A DNA stretch of 64,000 nt from contig NZ_JACKSH010000119.1 in assembly GCF_025821625.1 (NCBI RefSeq), positions 95,086 to 159,085 on the forward strand, written 5' to 3'. Positions within the stretch are counted from its first letter, which is position 1. Each line of letters starts with the position of its first letter. Below, piece after piece: positions 40,957 to 50,126 of this stretch. The stretch is from Mycolicibacterium pyrenivorans (GTDB lineage: Bacteria > Actinomycetota > Actinomycetes > Mycobacteriales > Mycobacteriaceae). A program made the position numbers and the translations under genes. The notes beneath the pieces were generated by a model. It worked only from the letters and a program-made list of their open reading frames with translations. It did no database searches and was not told where the DNA came from.

Positions 40957-43367
40957 TGGCCGACTACGACCCGCCCCTGTCGGGGGTGCGGATCCTCGAC
41001 CTGTCCTCGGGCCCCATGACGGCGGTCGGGCGGCTGCTCGCCGACCTGGGAGCCGACATCACCGCGGTCACCCTCGTCGGCGTCACCGGGGACGAAACCG
41101 TCGGCCCGATCGTCGATTCGGTGGCACTCGGCACGGCGATCAACCGGCACGGCATCGCCTCCGAGACCGTGGACCCCGCCACCGCGGATGGCGCCCGGCG
41201 GTGGGCGCAGCTGCTCGCCGGCGCCGACATCCTCATCGAGACCACCCGGCCCGACTCGGACGCCGAGACGACGCTCGACATCCACGCGGTGCGCGCCGCG
41301 CATCCCGGCCTGGTGATCCTGTCGATCAGCGATTTCGGGCGGGACACCGACTTTCTGGACTGGCAGGCCACCACACCGGTGCTGCACGCGCTGACCAGTG
41401 AACTGTCCCGCTCCGGCATCCCCGGCCGGGTACCGCTGGTGCCGCCGGGCGAGCTGCCCTACCACGTCGCCGCCGCGCAGGCCGCGTTCGTCGCGCTCAG
41501 TGTCTTCGTCGACCGATTGCGCACGGGCGAAGGCGATCTCATCGACTTCTCGATCCTCGAAGGCGCCATGCAGGCGCTGGATCCACCGTTCGGCACGGCG
41601 GGCTCCGCGTCCGCCGGGGTGCCGATCAGCGAGCAGCAGCGCGACTGGAACGCCGAACGCCAGCGCTACCCCATCGTGGCGTGCAAGGACGGGTATGTAC
41701 GGATCTGCATCCTGGCACAACGCCAGTGGCGCGGCATGTTCGAGTGGATGGGCAGCCCCGAGCAGTTCGCCGACCCGCGCTACGACCGGCTGGGGGAACG
41801 CTTCCGCTGCCCCGACCTGCTGCCCGCGATCGAACGCTTCACCGCCGACAAGACGCGCGCCGATCTCGAGCGTGACGGTCAGCGCCACGGCGTGCCCACC
41901 GCCGCGGTGCTGTCGCTCGAGGAGGCGATCATCGCCGACCAGGTCATCGCGCGGGGGTTCCTACGGGACGTGGATCTGGCGCCCGGGCTCACGGCACCGG
42001 TCCCGGTCGGTGTCGCCGAGGTCGACGGCCACCGGGCCAGCGTGCTCACCGCGTCGGCGACGGCCGGGCCACGGCTGACGGGCGCCCCGGTCCTGGCCGG
42101 GCGCGCCCGCCGAGACGATGGCCTGCCGCTGGAGGGCATCAGGGTGCTCGATCTCGGCGTCATCGTCGTCGGCGCCGACACCGCAAGGCTTTTCGGCGAT
42201 CTCGGTGCCGACGTCGTCAAGATCGAGAACTCGGCGTATCCCGACGGGTTGCGGATCAGCCTGAGGAAGATGACGCAGGCGTATGCGGCCGGGCACCGCA
42301 ACAAGCGCTCGATCGGCGTCGACCTGCGGTCCGAGGAGGGCCGCGCGCTGGCGCACCGGCTGGTCGAGCAGGCCGACGTGGTGCTGTCGAACTTCAAACC
42401 CGGTGTGGCGCAGGCGCTCGGCATGGACTTCGCGTCGCTGCGGGCCGTCAACCCCGGCATCGTCGTGGTGGAGAGCTCCGCCTTCGGGCCGACCGGGCCG
42501 TGGGCCAAGAGCCTGGGCTACGGGCCGCTGGTGCGGGCGAAGGCGGGATTCACCGACCAGTGGGTGTACCCCGACGAGCCGGGCAGCTTCTGCGACACCA
42601 TCACCGTCTACCCCGACCATGTCAGTGCCCGCATCGGCGCGGTGGCCGCGCTGGCGCTGCTGCTGCGCCGGGAGCGGACGAACGCGGGCGGCTCGGCGAG
42701 CGTGGCCCAGTCGGAGGTGATGCTCAGCCATCTGGCGGCCGAGATCGCCGCCGACGCGCTGGCGCGGCGCATCCACCCGGACGCGCTGGCGCGGCGCATC
42801 CAACCAGACGCGCTGGCGCGGCGCGGCCATGCCGGGCCCGCCCATGACGCCCCGTGGGCGGTCCTGCCCGCGGCGGGCGCCGACGAGTGGATTGCGGTGA
42901 CGGTGCGCGACGACGCGGACTGGCATGCGCTGTGTGACGTGATGCAGCGCCCGGACCTGGCCGCCGAGCTGGTCACCCGCAGCGACCGCGACCGCGCCAG
43001 GGACCGCGTCGACAAGGCCGTGAGCGAATGGCTGTCGTCGCGGCCGCGGGCCGAGGCGATGGCGACGCTGCAGGCCGCGGGAGTGCCCGCCGGCGCGGTG
43101 CTGCACGCCGCGGAGGTGCCGCAGTGGGAGTACTACGCGCAGCGCCGCGACTTCCGCGACGAGCTGCACCCGTACGGGGCCGCGCCGTTCACGCTCGAGA
43201 ACGTCCTGTTCCACTCCGAGCATGTGCCCGACCCGCCGCTGGGGCAGGCGCCGCTGCTGGGCGAGCAGACCGCCGAGATCGCCGCTGAGCTGCTCGGACT
43301 GGATGCGTCGGAGGTCGCCGAACTGATGGCGCGCGGCGTGCTGGAGACGGTGACGCCGCCGTCCTGA
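40956..43367 (+). CDS. Tandem (fused) family III CoA-transferase, CaiB/BaiF type
   Basis: The 803-residue protein holds two CaiB-like domains. The first (about 1-380) starts LSGVRILDLSSGPMTAVGRL. The second (about 390-800) starts LEGIRVLDLGVIVVGADTAR and has the better-conserved RNKRSIGVDLRSEEGRALAH, DVVLSNFKPGVAQALGMD and GPTGPW. Such fused forms act as one subunit of two. The second domain contains three copies of a nine-residue unit beginning DALARR at residue ~600. It moves CoA between an acid and an acyl-CoA, activating or recycling the substrate of the two dehydrogenases upstream. Confidence 0.85.
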   Translation: MADYDPPLSGVRILDLSSGPMTAVGRLLADLGADITAVTLVGVTGDETVGPIVDSVALGTAINRHGIASETVDPATADGARRWAQLLAGADILIETTRPDSDAETTLDIHAVRAAHPGLVILSISDFGRDTDFLDWQATTPVLHALTSELSRSGIPGRVPLVPPGELPYHVAAAQAAFVALSVFVDRLRTGEGDLIDFSILEGAMQALDPPFGTAGSASAGVPISEQQRDWNAERQRYPIVACKDGYVRICILAQRQWRGMFEWMGSPEQFADPRYDRLGERFRCPDLLPAIERFTADKTRADLERDGQRHGVPTAAVLSLEEAIIADQVIARGFLRDVDLAPGLTAPVPVGVAEVDGHRASVLTASATAGPRLTGAPVLAGRARRDDGLPLEGIRVLDLGVIVVGADTARLFGDLGADVVKIENSAYPDGLRISLRKMTQAYAAGHRNKRSIGVDLRSEEGRALAHRLVEQADVVLSNFKPGVAQALGMDFASLRAVNPGIVVVESSAFGPTGPWAKSLGYGPLVRAKAGFTDQWVYPDEPGSFCDTITVYPDHVSARIGAVAALALLLRRERTNAGGSASVAQSEVMLSHLAAEIAADALARRIHPDALARRIQPDALARRGHAGPAHDAPWAVLPAAGADEWIAVTVRDDADWHALCDVMQRPDLAAELVTRSDRDRARDRVDKAVSEWLSSRPRAEAMATLQAAGVPAGAVLHAAEVPQWEYYAQRRDFRDELHPYGAAPFTLENVLFHSEHVPDPPLGQAPLLGEQTAEIAAELLGLDASEVAELMARGVLETVTPPS
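42753..42833 (+). repeat. 27-bp tandem repeat, three copies, inside CoA-transferase
   Basis: GACGCGCTGGCGCGGCGC + nine variable bases is repeated three times in frame (42753, 42780, 42807). The encoded units are DALARRIHP, DALARRIQP and DALARRGHA. The last copy diverges at its 3' end. Copy-number change would add or remove nine residues without a frameshift. Confidence 0.8.
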
Positions 43368-43437
43368 CCGGTTCGTGCCCGCGGCTCTCGTACGATGCGG
43401 GAATCGGTTCAGCTCTCTACCCGTCGGACGTGGCCCC

Positions 43438-44397
43438 ATGGAGATCGACTTCACCAGGTTGAAGTACTTCGTCGCCGTCGCCGACGAACTGCACTTCAAG
43501 CGGGCTGCCGACAAGCTGATGATCACCCCGCCGCCGCTGAGCAAGCAGATCAAGCTGCTGGAGAAGGAGCTGGGCGGGGCGCTGTTCGAGCGGGGTTACC
43601 ACGAGGTGCGGCTGACCGAGCTGGGCAGCGAGCTGCTCGGGCCCGCGCGCGACATCATGCGTCAGGTCGAGGAGTTCAAGGCCACCGCCGCGCGAATCAC
43701 CAAGGAGGTCACGCCCATTCGGCTGGGCGCCACCGCCTACGCGCCGTCGGATTTGCTGGCCCGGCTCGAGGACGCGGTGTCGCGGCTGCCCACGCCGGTC
43801 GACTTCAGCGTGCCCGGCTCGGCGGCCGAGGTCACCGCGAAGCTGGTGGCGGGAAAGATCGACCTCGGTCTGATCCACCTGCCCGCCTCCGACAAGCGGC
43901 TGCGCCACCGGGTGATCGCCAGATATCAGGGGGCGATCGCCGTGCGGTCCGACGATCCGCTGGCGCGCAAGGACCTGGTGTCGATCGAGGAGTTGCGGGG
44001 CCGCGAGGTGGTCATCGACTTCGCCCGGCCCAACCCGATGGTGCTCGCGGGGCTGACCCGTCAGCTCAACGTGCGGGGCGTCACGCAGATCGTGCGCACC
44101 ACCAACCAGCGCGGCGGCGAGCTCGAGATGGTCACGCAGGTGTTCAACCGGCACCTGGTGGCCGTGGTGACCTATGCGCCCGCGTCGTTCATCGGGCGGA
44201 TGTTCTCCCCGCCGGAGTTCAAGCTGGTTCCCATCGACGAGAGCACCTGGCCGCTGATCGAGATCGCACTGGCGTGGGTGCCGGAGCGGGTGAAGCGCCT
44301 CGCCGAGGTGGAGCGCCTGGTCGAGGAGATCGCCGTCGAGCTGGGCCCGCCACTTTCCCGCGTTGATACTGCGCCCACGGCGGAAAAGATCGAGTAG
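43438..44397 (+). CDS. LysR family regulator
   Basis: The 319-residue protein has the N-terminal helix-turn-helix (LKYFVAVADELHFKRAADKL, then PPLSKQIKLLEKELGGALFE) and a periplasmic-binding-like effector domain. It follows the CoA-transferase by 70 bp on the same strand and may regulate that operon and the divergent thiolase. The last residues (VDTAPTAEKIE) are encoded by the left arm of family B palindrome B6, which also provides the stop codon. This suggests the original C-terminus was replaced. Confidence 0.85.
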   Translation: MEIDFTRLKYFVAVADELHFKRAADKLMITPPPLSKQIKLLEKELGGALFERGYHEVRLTELGSELLGPARDIMRQVEEFKATAARITKEVTPIRLGATAYAPSDLLARLEDAVSRLPTPVDFSVPGSAAEVTAKLVAGKIDLGLIHLPASDKRLRHRVIARYQGAIAVRSDDPLARKDLVSIEELRGREVVIDFARPNPMVLAGLTRQLNVRGVTQIVRTTNQRGGELEMVTQVFNRHLVAVVTYAPASFIGRMFSPPEFKLVPIDESTWPLIEIALAWVPERVKRLAEVERLVEEIAVELGPPLSRVDTAPTAEKIE

Positions 44398-44423
44398 CCG
44401 TCGCCGCCACTGCAGTCTCAACG
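44361..44423. repeat. Family B palindrome, copy B6 (overlaps lysR end)
   Basis: CGTTGATACTGCGCCCACGG at 44361 and CGCCGCCACTGCAGTCTCAA.. at 44402-44423 are imperfect inverted arms (17 of 22 pairs). The LysR stop codon (44395-44397) lies within the loop. Confidence 0.6.
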
Positions 44424-44477
44424 CAACGGCCGGAGCGCGGGCCCCAACCCCGCGCCGGGGATGTCGTCGCCGTGCCC

Positions 44478-44483
44478 TATCTT
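44478..44483 (+). promoter_or_regulatory. Possible -10 box of jetABC
   Basis: TATCTT lies about 39 bp before the jetA start, with GAGGAG immediately upstream of that start. The -35 region is GC-rich and not recognisable. There is no other clear promoter between lysR and jetA. Confidence 0.3.
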
Positions 44484-44521
44484 GGGGCGTCCGACCAACC
44501 GCGACCAGAGCGAGGAGCCAG

Positions 44522-45982
44522 GTGGACGACGACCCGCAGCTGTCGGCCGCCGACCTGCTCGAACTCAACCGCGACGTGCAGAGTTCGCGCGCGCTGCGGC
44601 TGCTCGCCACCACCAACCTGAGCCTGTACGCGACGTTGATGGAGCGCCACCTGTCCGGCGGCGTCACCCCCGAGACCGAGCTCGTGGTGCGGCTGGAACG
44701 TGACCTCGACGACCTCGGCCATCCCGACGGGCAGTCCGGCCTGGCGTTGATCAAGTCGTGGGCCAGCCAGGGCTGGCTGCACCGTGCCGTAGACAGCCGA
44801 GCCGAACGCCGCGATCAAAATATCTGCTATCTCACTCAGGACGCCCGCCGCGCGCTGGACTTCGTCCGCGGGATGCGCCGCAACGACACCATCGCCACCG
44901 GCGGCTCCATCACCGGCATCGCGTCGCGGCTCAAGCACGTCGCCCTCAAGGTCGGCGGCGACCCGGCGCGCATCCGCAAGAACCTCGAGGCCGAGATCGC
45001 GCTGCTGCACGCCGAACTCGACGAACTCGACGCCGGCGAGCGACGGGCCTTGTCGGAATCGGACACTACGGACTGCTACGACGAGGCCCGCGCCATCGCC
45101 CTGCAGATGGAACGCCTCATCACCGACATCGGCCAGTACGGCACGCTGATCGAGCAGGCCACCGCCGCGCTCGACGAGCCGATCGACAGCAACGTCGAAT
45201 ACCGCGACCGGCAGCGCCAGATGTACGCCGACTACCAGACTGCTTGGGACTCCCAGGGTCGCGACAGCCACCGCGCGTTCCTGCGGATGATCAACGACCC
45301 CGACCAGCGCGCCGAGTTCGAGGCCGACGTGGCCGCCGTCGCCGACGCGCTACCCGCGCTGGACCCGGCGCTGCGCAAGGTGATGGCCGGGTTCTTCGAA
45401 CTGGTCGGCCACCAGATCGACGAGGTCGAGCGGATCCAGCAGCGCTGCGCCCAACGGGTCAAGCGGTTCACCGCGTTCGGCACGCTGGAGCAGAGCCGCG
45501 GCGTCGCCCGTCAGCTCAACGAGGCGATCGGCGCCGCCCGCGCCCTGCTGAAGACCTCACTCATCGACTCCCGCCTCGACATCGACATCCCGCTCGCCCG
45601 GCACGCCATCAGCTCGGTGGGCGCACTGAGCTTCAAGATCGGCGATCTGTCCAATCCCAGGCCCGCCCAGCCCGGCGGCAGCGACATCGACCTGACCAGC
45701 TTCGCCGCGCTGACCACCCAGGTCGACGCACCCGCGATGTCGGAGATGATCAATACCACGCTGCCCCTGTCGCTTCCGCAGGCCGTCGCCAAGCTCGACA
45801 ACGCCTACCTCGGCCACGTCATCGTGCTGTGGTCCTGGGCGCTCAAACAGCCTGACGCAGAGGGGGTCACCGCGTCGAGCACCGTGCGGTTCCGTTCGCT
45901 CGACGGCCACGACCGCGAGATCGAGGTACCCCACCTGATGTTCACCGAGCCGATCACCACCCTCGTGAGAGCCACCGCATGA
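44522..45982 (+). CDS. jetA: Wadjet JetA / MksF (DUF3375), EptA-like
   Basis: The 486-residue protein starts at GTG 44522 after GAGGAG. It is the kleisin-like subunit of a Wadjet/MksBEF condensin: the N-terminal winged-helix part (ELNRDVQSSRALRLLATTNL), long helical middle (IRKNLEAEIALLHAELDELD, LQMERLITDIGQYG) and a C-terminal globular end (TVRFRSLDGHDREIEVPHLM) match DUF3375. Its last bases overlap the start of jetB. In M. smegmatis the related Ept system limits plasmid maintenance. It links the JetC ATPase heads. Confidence 0.85.
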   Translation: MDDDPQLSAADLLELNRDVQSSRALRLLATTNLSLYATLMERHLSGGVTPETELVVRLERDLDDLGHPDGQSGLALIKSWASQGWLHRAVDSRAERRDQNICYLTQDARRALDFVRGMRRNDTIATGGSITGIASRLKHVALKVGGDPARIRKNLEAEIALLHAELDELDAGERRALSESDTTDCYDEARAIALQMERLITDIGQYGTLIEQATAALDEPIDSNVEYRDRQRQMYADYQTAWDSQGRDSHRAFLRMINDPDQRAEFEADVAAVADALPALDPALRKVMAGFFELVGHQIDEVERIQQRCAQRVKRFTAFGTLEQSRGVARQLNEAIGAARALLKTSLIDSRLDIDIPLARHAISSVGALSFKIGDLSNPRPAQPGGSDIDLTSFAALTTQVDAPAMSEMINTTLPLSLPQAVAKLDNAYLGHVIVLWSWALKQPDAEGVTASSTVRFRSLDGHDREIEVPHLMFTEPITTLVRATA

Positions 45983-46668
45983 CAGAGTCCTCGACCGAAC
46001 CCGACATCGACTTCTCGCAGCTGCCGCAGGTCGACCAGACCGCCCGTCCCCCGCACCAGCGCCGGCCGCGCTTCGACGGCGACGTCTCCGAGCTTCCCGA
46101 CCGCGCCTGCTGGGCGCTGCAGCACCTGCTGACCCGGCGCTACATCAGCGCCGAGGCCGACTCCGACGTCTACGCGTGGGTGCTGGAGTACCGCAACGAG
46201 CTGTCGGTCCGGCTGTCCGAACTGGACCTGCTGCTGCGCATCGTCGAGGCTACGGACGTGGCGTTCGTCGAGCAGGCGCGCTACGAATCCGCAAGGGGCA
46301 TCAAGCTTCTGCGCCGCGAACCGCTGGGCACCTACGACTCCATCCTGGCGCTGCACCTGGCGCAGATGATGCGCGCCTCGGGCGGGCAGAGCGTGCTGAT
46401 CAGCCGCGAGGAGATGCACGGGCTGTTCTCCGGGGTGCTCAACGACACCGACCGGGACGCGGTCACCTTCACCGCGCGTGTCGACGGCGCCATCGCCCGG
46501 CTGGCCGGGCTGGAGATCCTGCGCCGCAGCCGCGACGACGAGGACAGCTACACGATCAGCCCGGTGATCACCGCGATAATGACCGCCTCGGTGATCACCG
46601 AACTCCAGCAGCAGTTCGAGCTGCTGCTCAACGGAGGCGTGCCGCAGGAGGACCCCCGAGATGGCTGA
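45979..46668 (+). CDS. jetB: Wadjet JetB / MksE (DUF4194), EptB-like
   Basis: The 229-residue protein overlaps jetA by four bases (ATGA) and jetC by eight. After an unstructured start it has the DUF4194 winged-helix pattern: [56 protein letters not shown] and the C-terminal [15 protein letters not shown]. It is the KITE subunit that binds the JetA kleisin. The order and overlaps are as in canonical jetABCD operons. Confidence 0.85.
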   Translation: MTESSTEPDIDFSQLPQVDQTARPPHQRRPRFDGDVSELPDRACWALQHLLTRRYISAEADSDVYAWVLEYRNELSVRLSELDLLLRIVEATDVAFVEQARYESARGIKLLRREPLGTYDSILALHLAQMMRASGGQSVLISREEMHGLFSGVLNDTDRDAVTFTARVDGAIARLAGLEILRRSRDDEDSYTISPVITAIMTASVITELQQQFELLLNGGVPQEDPRDG

Positions 46669-49600
46669 GCAATTCCACCTGTCCCGCCTGCAGGTCATCA
46701 ACTGGGGCGTGTTCGACGGGTATCACTCGATCCCGTTCAGCTCCGGCGGAGCACTGATCGCGGGCGCCTCCGGCAGCGGCAAATCCTCTCTGCTGGACGC
46801 GATCTCGCTGGGCTTCCTGCCGTTCAACCGCCGCAACTTTAACGCCTCCGGCGACCACACCGCAGCGGGATCGAGCGCGGGCCGGCGCACCGTCGACAAG
46901 TACGTGCGCGGCGCGTGGGGACAGCGCAGCGACGGCGGCACCAGCCGGGTGATGTACCTGCGCGGCGACGGCACCGCATGGTCGGCCGTGGCGGTCACCT
47001 ACGCCGGCGACTCCGGCCGCACTGTCACCGGCCTGGTGCTCAAGTGGCTGACGGGCGAGTCCCGGTCGGATTCGTCGAGCCGGTTCGTCCTCGGCGACGG
47101 CGACCTCGACATCGAGGACGTGTGCAACCGGTGGGCGGCGGGCCGATTCGACACCGGCGTCTTCAAGGACATCCGGGGCGTGGGGGCACCTCCCGCGCGA
47201 AGCGCAGGGGGACGGAGCGACGGGAAATGTCACGGCTGGCGGTTCACCACGAAGGTGGAGTCGCAGTACCTGGCCCAGCTGTACGCGACCATCGGTATCC
47301 GCGCCTCCGACGCCGCCCAGCAGCTGCTCGGCAAGGCGAAGTCGCTGAAAAGCGTTGGCGGGCTGGAGCAGTTCGTCCGCGAGTTCATGCTCGACGAGCC
47401 GGAAAGCCTGGCCAGGCTGCCGGAGGCGCTCAGGCAGATCGATCCGCTGGTCGAGGCCCGCGAGCTGCTGGCCGTCGCGCAGCGCAAACGCAAGATCCTC
47501 GGCGACATCGAGAAGATCCAGCTGCGCTACGCCTCGGAGTCCTCGGATCTGGGCATCATCGACCTGGTGGACGCGCCGATGGTGCGGACGTTCACCGATC
47601 ATGTCCGGCTGGCGCACTGCCCCACGCAGATCGCGACGCTTGACTCGACGATCGACCAGCTCGACAACGAGCACGAGGACGTCACCCGGTCGCTGAATCT
47701 GGCCAAGGCCGAGGCGGATTCGCTCAACGCCCAGATCAGCGGCACCAGTTCGAGCATCGGTCCGCTGCAGTCGCAGGTGACCGCCGCCGAGACCGAATCC
47801 GAGCAGGTGTCGCGTCGCCGCAACGCCTACGAGGACCTGGTGACCGCCCAGGGTCTGGACGTGCCGGAGACGGCCGACGAGTTCTGGAACCTGCGGGAGG
47901 AACTGCTCGGCCAGGCCACGGAGTTGCTGGCCAACGTCGAACGCAACCGGGAGGCCTCCACCGACGCCGAGTACGCGCAGAAGGCGGCCCGCATCGCCCG
48001 CGACGACGCGGCCAAAGAACTCAAGCGGGTCGAGCACGTCGGGTCCGCGCTGCCGGAGTTCGCGCTGACGATGCGTGAACAGATCTGCGCCGCAGTCGGT
48101 GTCGACGCAACCGAGCTGCCCTACATCGCCGAGCTGATGGATCTGAAGGCCGACCAGACCCGCTGGCGGGTCGCGGTGGAGAAGGTGCTGCGCGGCGTGG
48201 GGTTGCGGTTGATGGTGCCCGACCAGCACTGGACGAAGGTGCTGCGGTTCGTCAACGAGACCAACATGCGGGGCCGGCTGCAGCTGCACCACGTGCGGAC
48301 GAAGTTCCTGGGCGCCGAACCCGTCGATCCGGAGCCGAACACGTTGGCGGGCACGCTGTTCGCCGTCGATCCCACGCATCCGTGCGCGGCCGAGGCCGTC
48401 GACGTCGTCAGCAGCGCCGGCGACCACATCTGCGTCGACACTCCCGACGTGTTCGCGCGGTTCCGCCGCGCGGTCACCGACACCGGGCTGTACAAGGACT
48501 CCGATCGGCTGGCGGTCAAGGACGACCGGCGCCCGCTCAAGCAGTCGGAGTACCTGTACCAGGGTGACGTGTCGGCCAAGATCAACGCGCTCACCGTCGA
48601 CCTCGCCGCGGCCGAGGAGACGTTCCAGAAGGCCCGGCGGGTCGCCGACGACATCGCCGCGCAGCGTCAGCAGTGGCGTGACCGGGCGGCGGCGTGCAAG
48701 GCGATCTGCGAGCAGTTCCCGCAGTGGAGCCAGATCGACATCGAGACCGCCGACGGGCACGCCGAACGGCTGCGCGAGCAGTACGAGCTGCTGCTCGCCG
48801 ACCATCCCGACATCGAGGCACTGAACGCCCGCGCCGACGAATGCTGGTCGCAGATCCAGAAATTGATGACCCGCCGCGGCGCGATCCAGACCCGCCGTGA
48901 CGAGCTCGACGACCGACGGACCCGGCTCCTCGAACTACAGGAGCGGCTGCAGCCGGCGGCCGATGAGCGCTCGCGCGAAGAGCGTAGATTCGTTTCCGAA
49001 CCGCTGACGGAGCTGCTGCACCGCTACGCCGGGCAACTCCCGGTGAGCCTCGAGCTGCTGGACCCCGAACCGCACCGCGATGCGCTGTTCAGCGCGATCA
49101 AGAAGGAGCGCGAACAGCTGCGGGAGAGCCGCCGTCGCTCCTACGACGAGCTGGCCCGCATCCTCAACACCTTCGACACCGCGTTCCCGGACGCGATCCC
49201 AAATGACTCGGACAATTTTGATGAGCGCGTGCACGACTACGTCGCACTGTGCCGCCACATCGACGAGCGGGAGCTGCCCGAGGCCTACGAGCGGATGATG
49301 CGGCTGGTCACCGAGCAGGCGCCGGACGCGATCCTGACGCTGCACCGGGTGGCCGAGCAGGAGGCGCGGCGGATCAGCGACCAGATCGACCGCGTCAACA
49401 CCGGTTTGGGATCGGTGGAGTTCAACCGCGGCACCCGGTTGACACTGCGGGCCACGCCGCGCAGCCTGACGGCGGTCGCGGAGCTGACCGAGATCGTGCG
49501 ATCGATCTCGCGGCGCATCGCGGAGGTCGGGCTGGGCGACAAGCAGGCGATCCTGGATCAGTACGCCGACATCCTACGGCTGCGCAACCGGTTGGCCTCG

Positions 49601-50113
49601 ACGGCGCCGGAGGACAAGGCGTGGACGCGCGACGCCCTCGATGTGCGCAACCGGTTCACGTTCGACTGCGCGGAATGGGATGTCAGCAGCGAGGAGTTGA
49701 TCCGCACGCACAGCAACGCCGGCGACAACTCCGGCGGTGAGCAGGAGAAGCTGATGGCGTTCTGCCTGGCGGGTGCGCTGAGCTTCAACCTGGCCAGCCC
49801 CGACAGTTCGGACAACAAGCCGGTTTTCGCGCAGTTGATGCTCGACGAGGCGTTCTCCAAGTCCGACCCGCAGTTCGCCCAGCAGGCGCTGCAGGCGTTC
49901 CGCAAGTTCGGGTTCCAGTTGGTGATCGTCGCGACGGTGCAGAACGTGACGACGATCCAGCCCTACATCGACAGCGTGGTGATGGTGAGCAAGACCGAGG
50001 CGACCGGCCGCAACGCCCGCCCGGTGGCCTCGGTCGCGACGCGGACGATCTCGGAGTTCACCACGCTGCGCCAGGAGATGAGCGCGAGCGCCAAGGTCCC
50101 CGCCCCCGTCTGA
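46661..50113 (+). CDS. jetC: Wadjet JetC / MksB SMC-like ATPase, EptC-like
   Basis: The 1150-residue protein has the two halves of an SMC/MukB ATPase. At the N-terminus are [20 protein letters not shown] (Walker A) and [20 protein letters not shown]. Long coiled coils run from about 270 to 480 and 640 to 960, with a hinge-like middle ([20 protein letters not shown]). At the C-terminus are [20 protein letters not shown] (signature) and [20 protein letters not shown] (Walker B). It should extrude DNA loops. A ~20-residue insertion at 172-192 is encoded by a palindromic element. The nuclease partner gene jetD is not adjacent: the next gene is a convergent lipoprotein 13 bp away. Confidence 0.85.
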   Translation: MAEQFHLSRLQVINWGVFDGYHSIPFSSGGALIAGASGSGKSSLLDAISLGFLPFNRRNFNASGDHTAAGSSAGRRTVDKYVRGAWGQRSDGGTSRVMYLRGDGTAWSAVAVTYAGDSGRTVTGLVLKWLTGESRSDSSSRFVLGDGDLDIEDVCNRWAAGRFDTGVFKDIRGVGAPPARSAGGRSDGKCHGWRFTTKVESQYLAQLYATIGIRASDAAQQLLGKAKSLKSVGGLEQFVREFMLDEPESLARLPEALRQIDPLVEARELLAVAQRKRKILGDIEKIQLRYASESSDLGIIDLVDAPMVRTFTDHVRLAHCPTQIATLDSTIDQLDNEHEDVTRSLNLAKAEADSLNAQISGTSSSIGPLQSQVTAAETESEQVSRRRNAYEDLVTAQGLDVPETADEFWNLREELLGQATELLANVERNREASTDAEYAQKAARIARDDAAKELKRVEHVGSALPEFALTMREQICAAVGVDATELPYIAELMDLKADQTRWRVAVEKVLRGVGLRLMVPDQHWTKVLRFVNETNMRGRLQLHHVRTKFLGAEPVDPEPNTLAGTLFAVDPTHPCAAEAVDVVSSAGDHICVDTPDVFARFRRAVTDTGLYKDSDRLAVKDDRRPLKQSEYLYQGDVSAKINALTVDLAAAEETFQKARRVADDIAAQRQQWRDRAAACKAICEQFPQWSQIDIETADGHAERLREQYELLLADHPDIEALNARADECWSQIQKLMTRRGAIQTRRDELDDRRTRLLELQERLQPAADERSREERRFVSEPLTELLHRYAGQLPVSLELLDPEPHRDALFSAIKKEREQLRESRRRSYDELARILNTFDTAFPDAIPNDSDNFDERVHDYVALCRHIDERELPEAYERMMRLVTEQAPDAILTLHRVAEQEARRISDQIDRVNTGLGSVEFNRGTRLTLRATPRSLTAVAELTEIVRSISRRIAEVGLGDKQAILDQYADILRLRNRLASTAPEDKAWTRDALDVRNRFTFDCAEWDVSSEELIRTHSNAGDNSGGEQEKLMAFCLAGALSFNLASPDSSDNKPVFAQLMLDEAFSKSDPQFAQQALQAFRKFGFQLVIVATVQNVTTIQPYIDSVVMVSKTEATGRNARPVASVATRTISEFTTLRQEMSASAKVPAPV
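47177..47236. repeat. In-frame palindromic insertion within jetC
   Basis: About 60 bp (20 codons) containing GGGGGCACCTCCC, then the hairpin GCGC-GAA-GCGC, then GCAGGGGGACGGAGCGACGG, lie between conserved SMC segments (FKDIRG and [10 protein letters not shown]). The encoded peptide ([10 protein letters not shown] core) is low in complexity and unlike the rest of the protein. It is judged an inserted repeat from its sequence character. Confidence 0.5.
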
Positions 50114-50126
50114 CGCCGAAAGCCAA

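Noticed and set aside
42753..42833. CRISPR-like tandem repeat
   Set aside because: The units abut with no spacers and code in frame within a CoA-transferase.
46628..48805. Long open frame opposite the first half of jetC
   Set aside because: Shadow of a GC-rich coding gene; jetC has clear SMC motifs.
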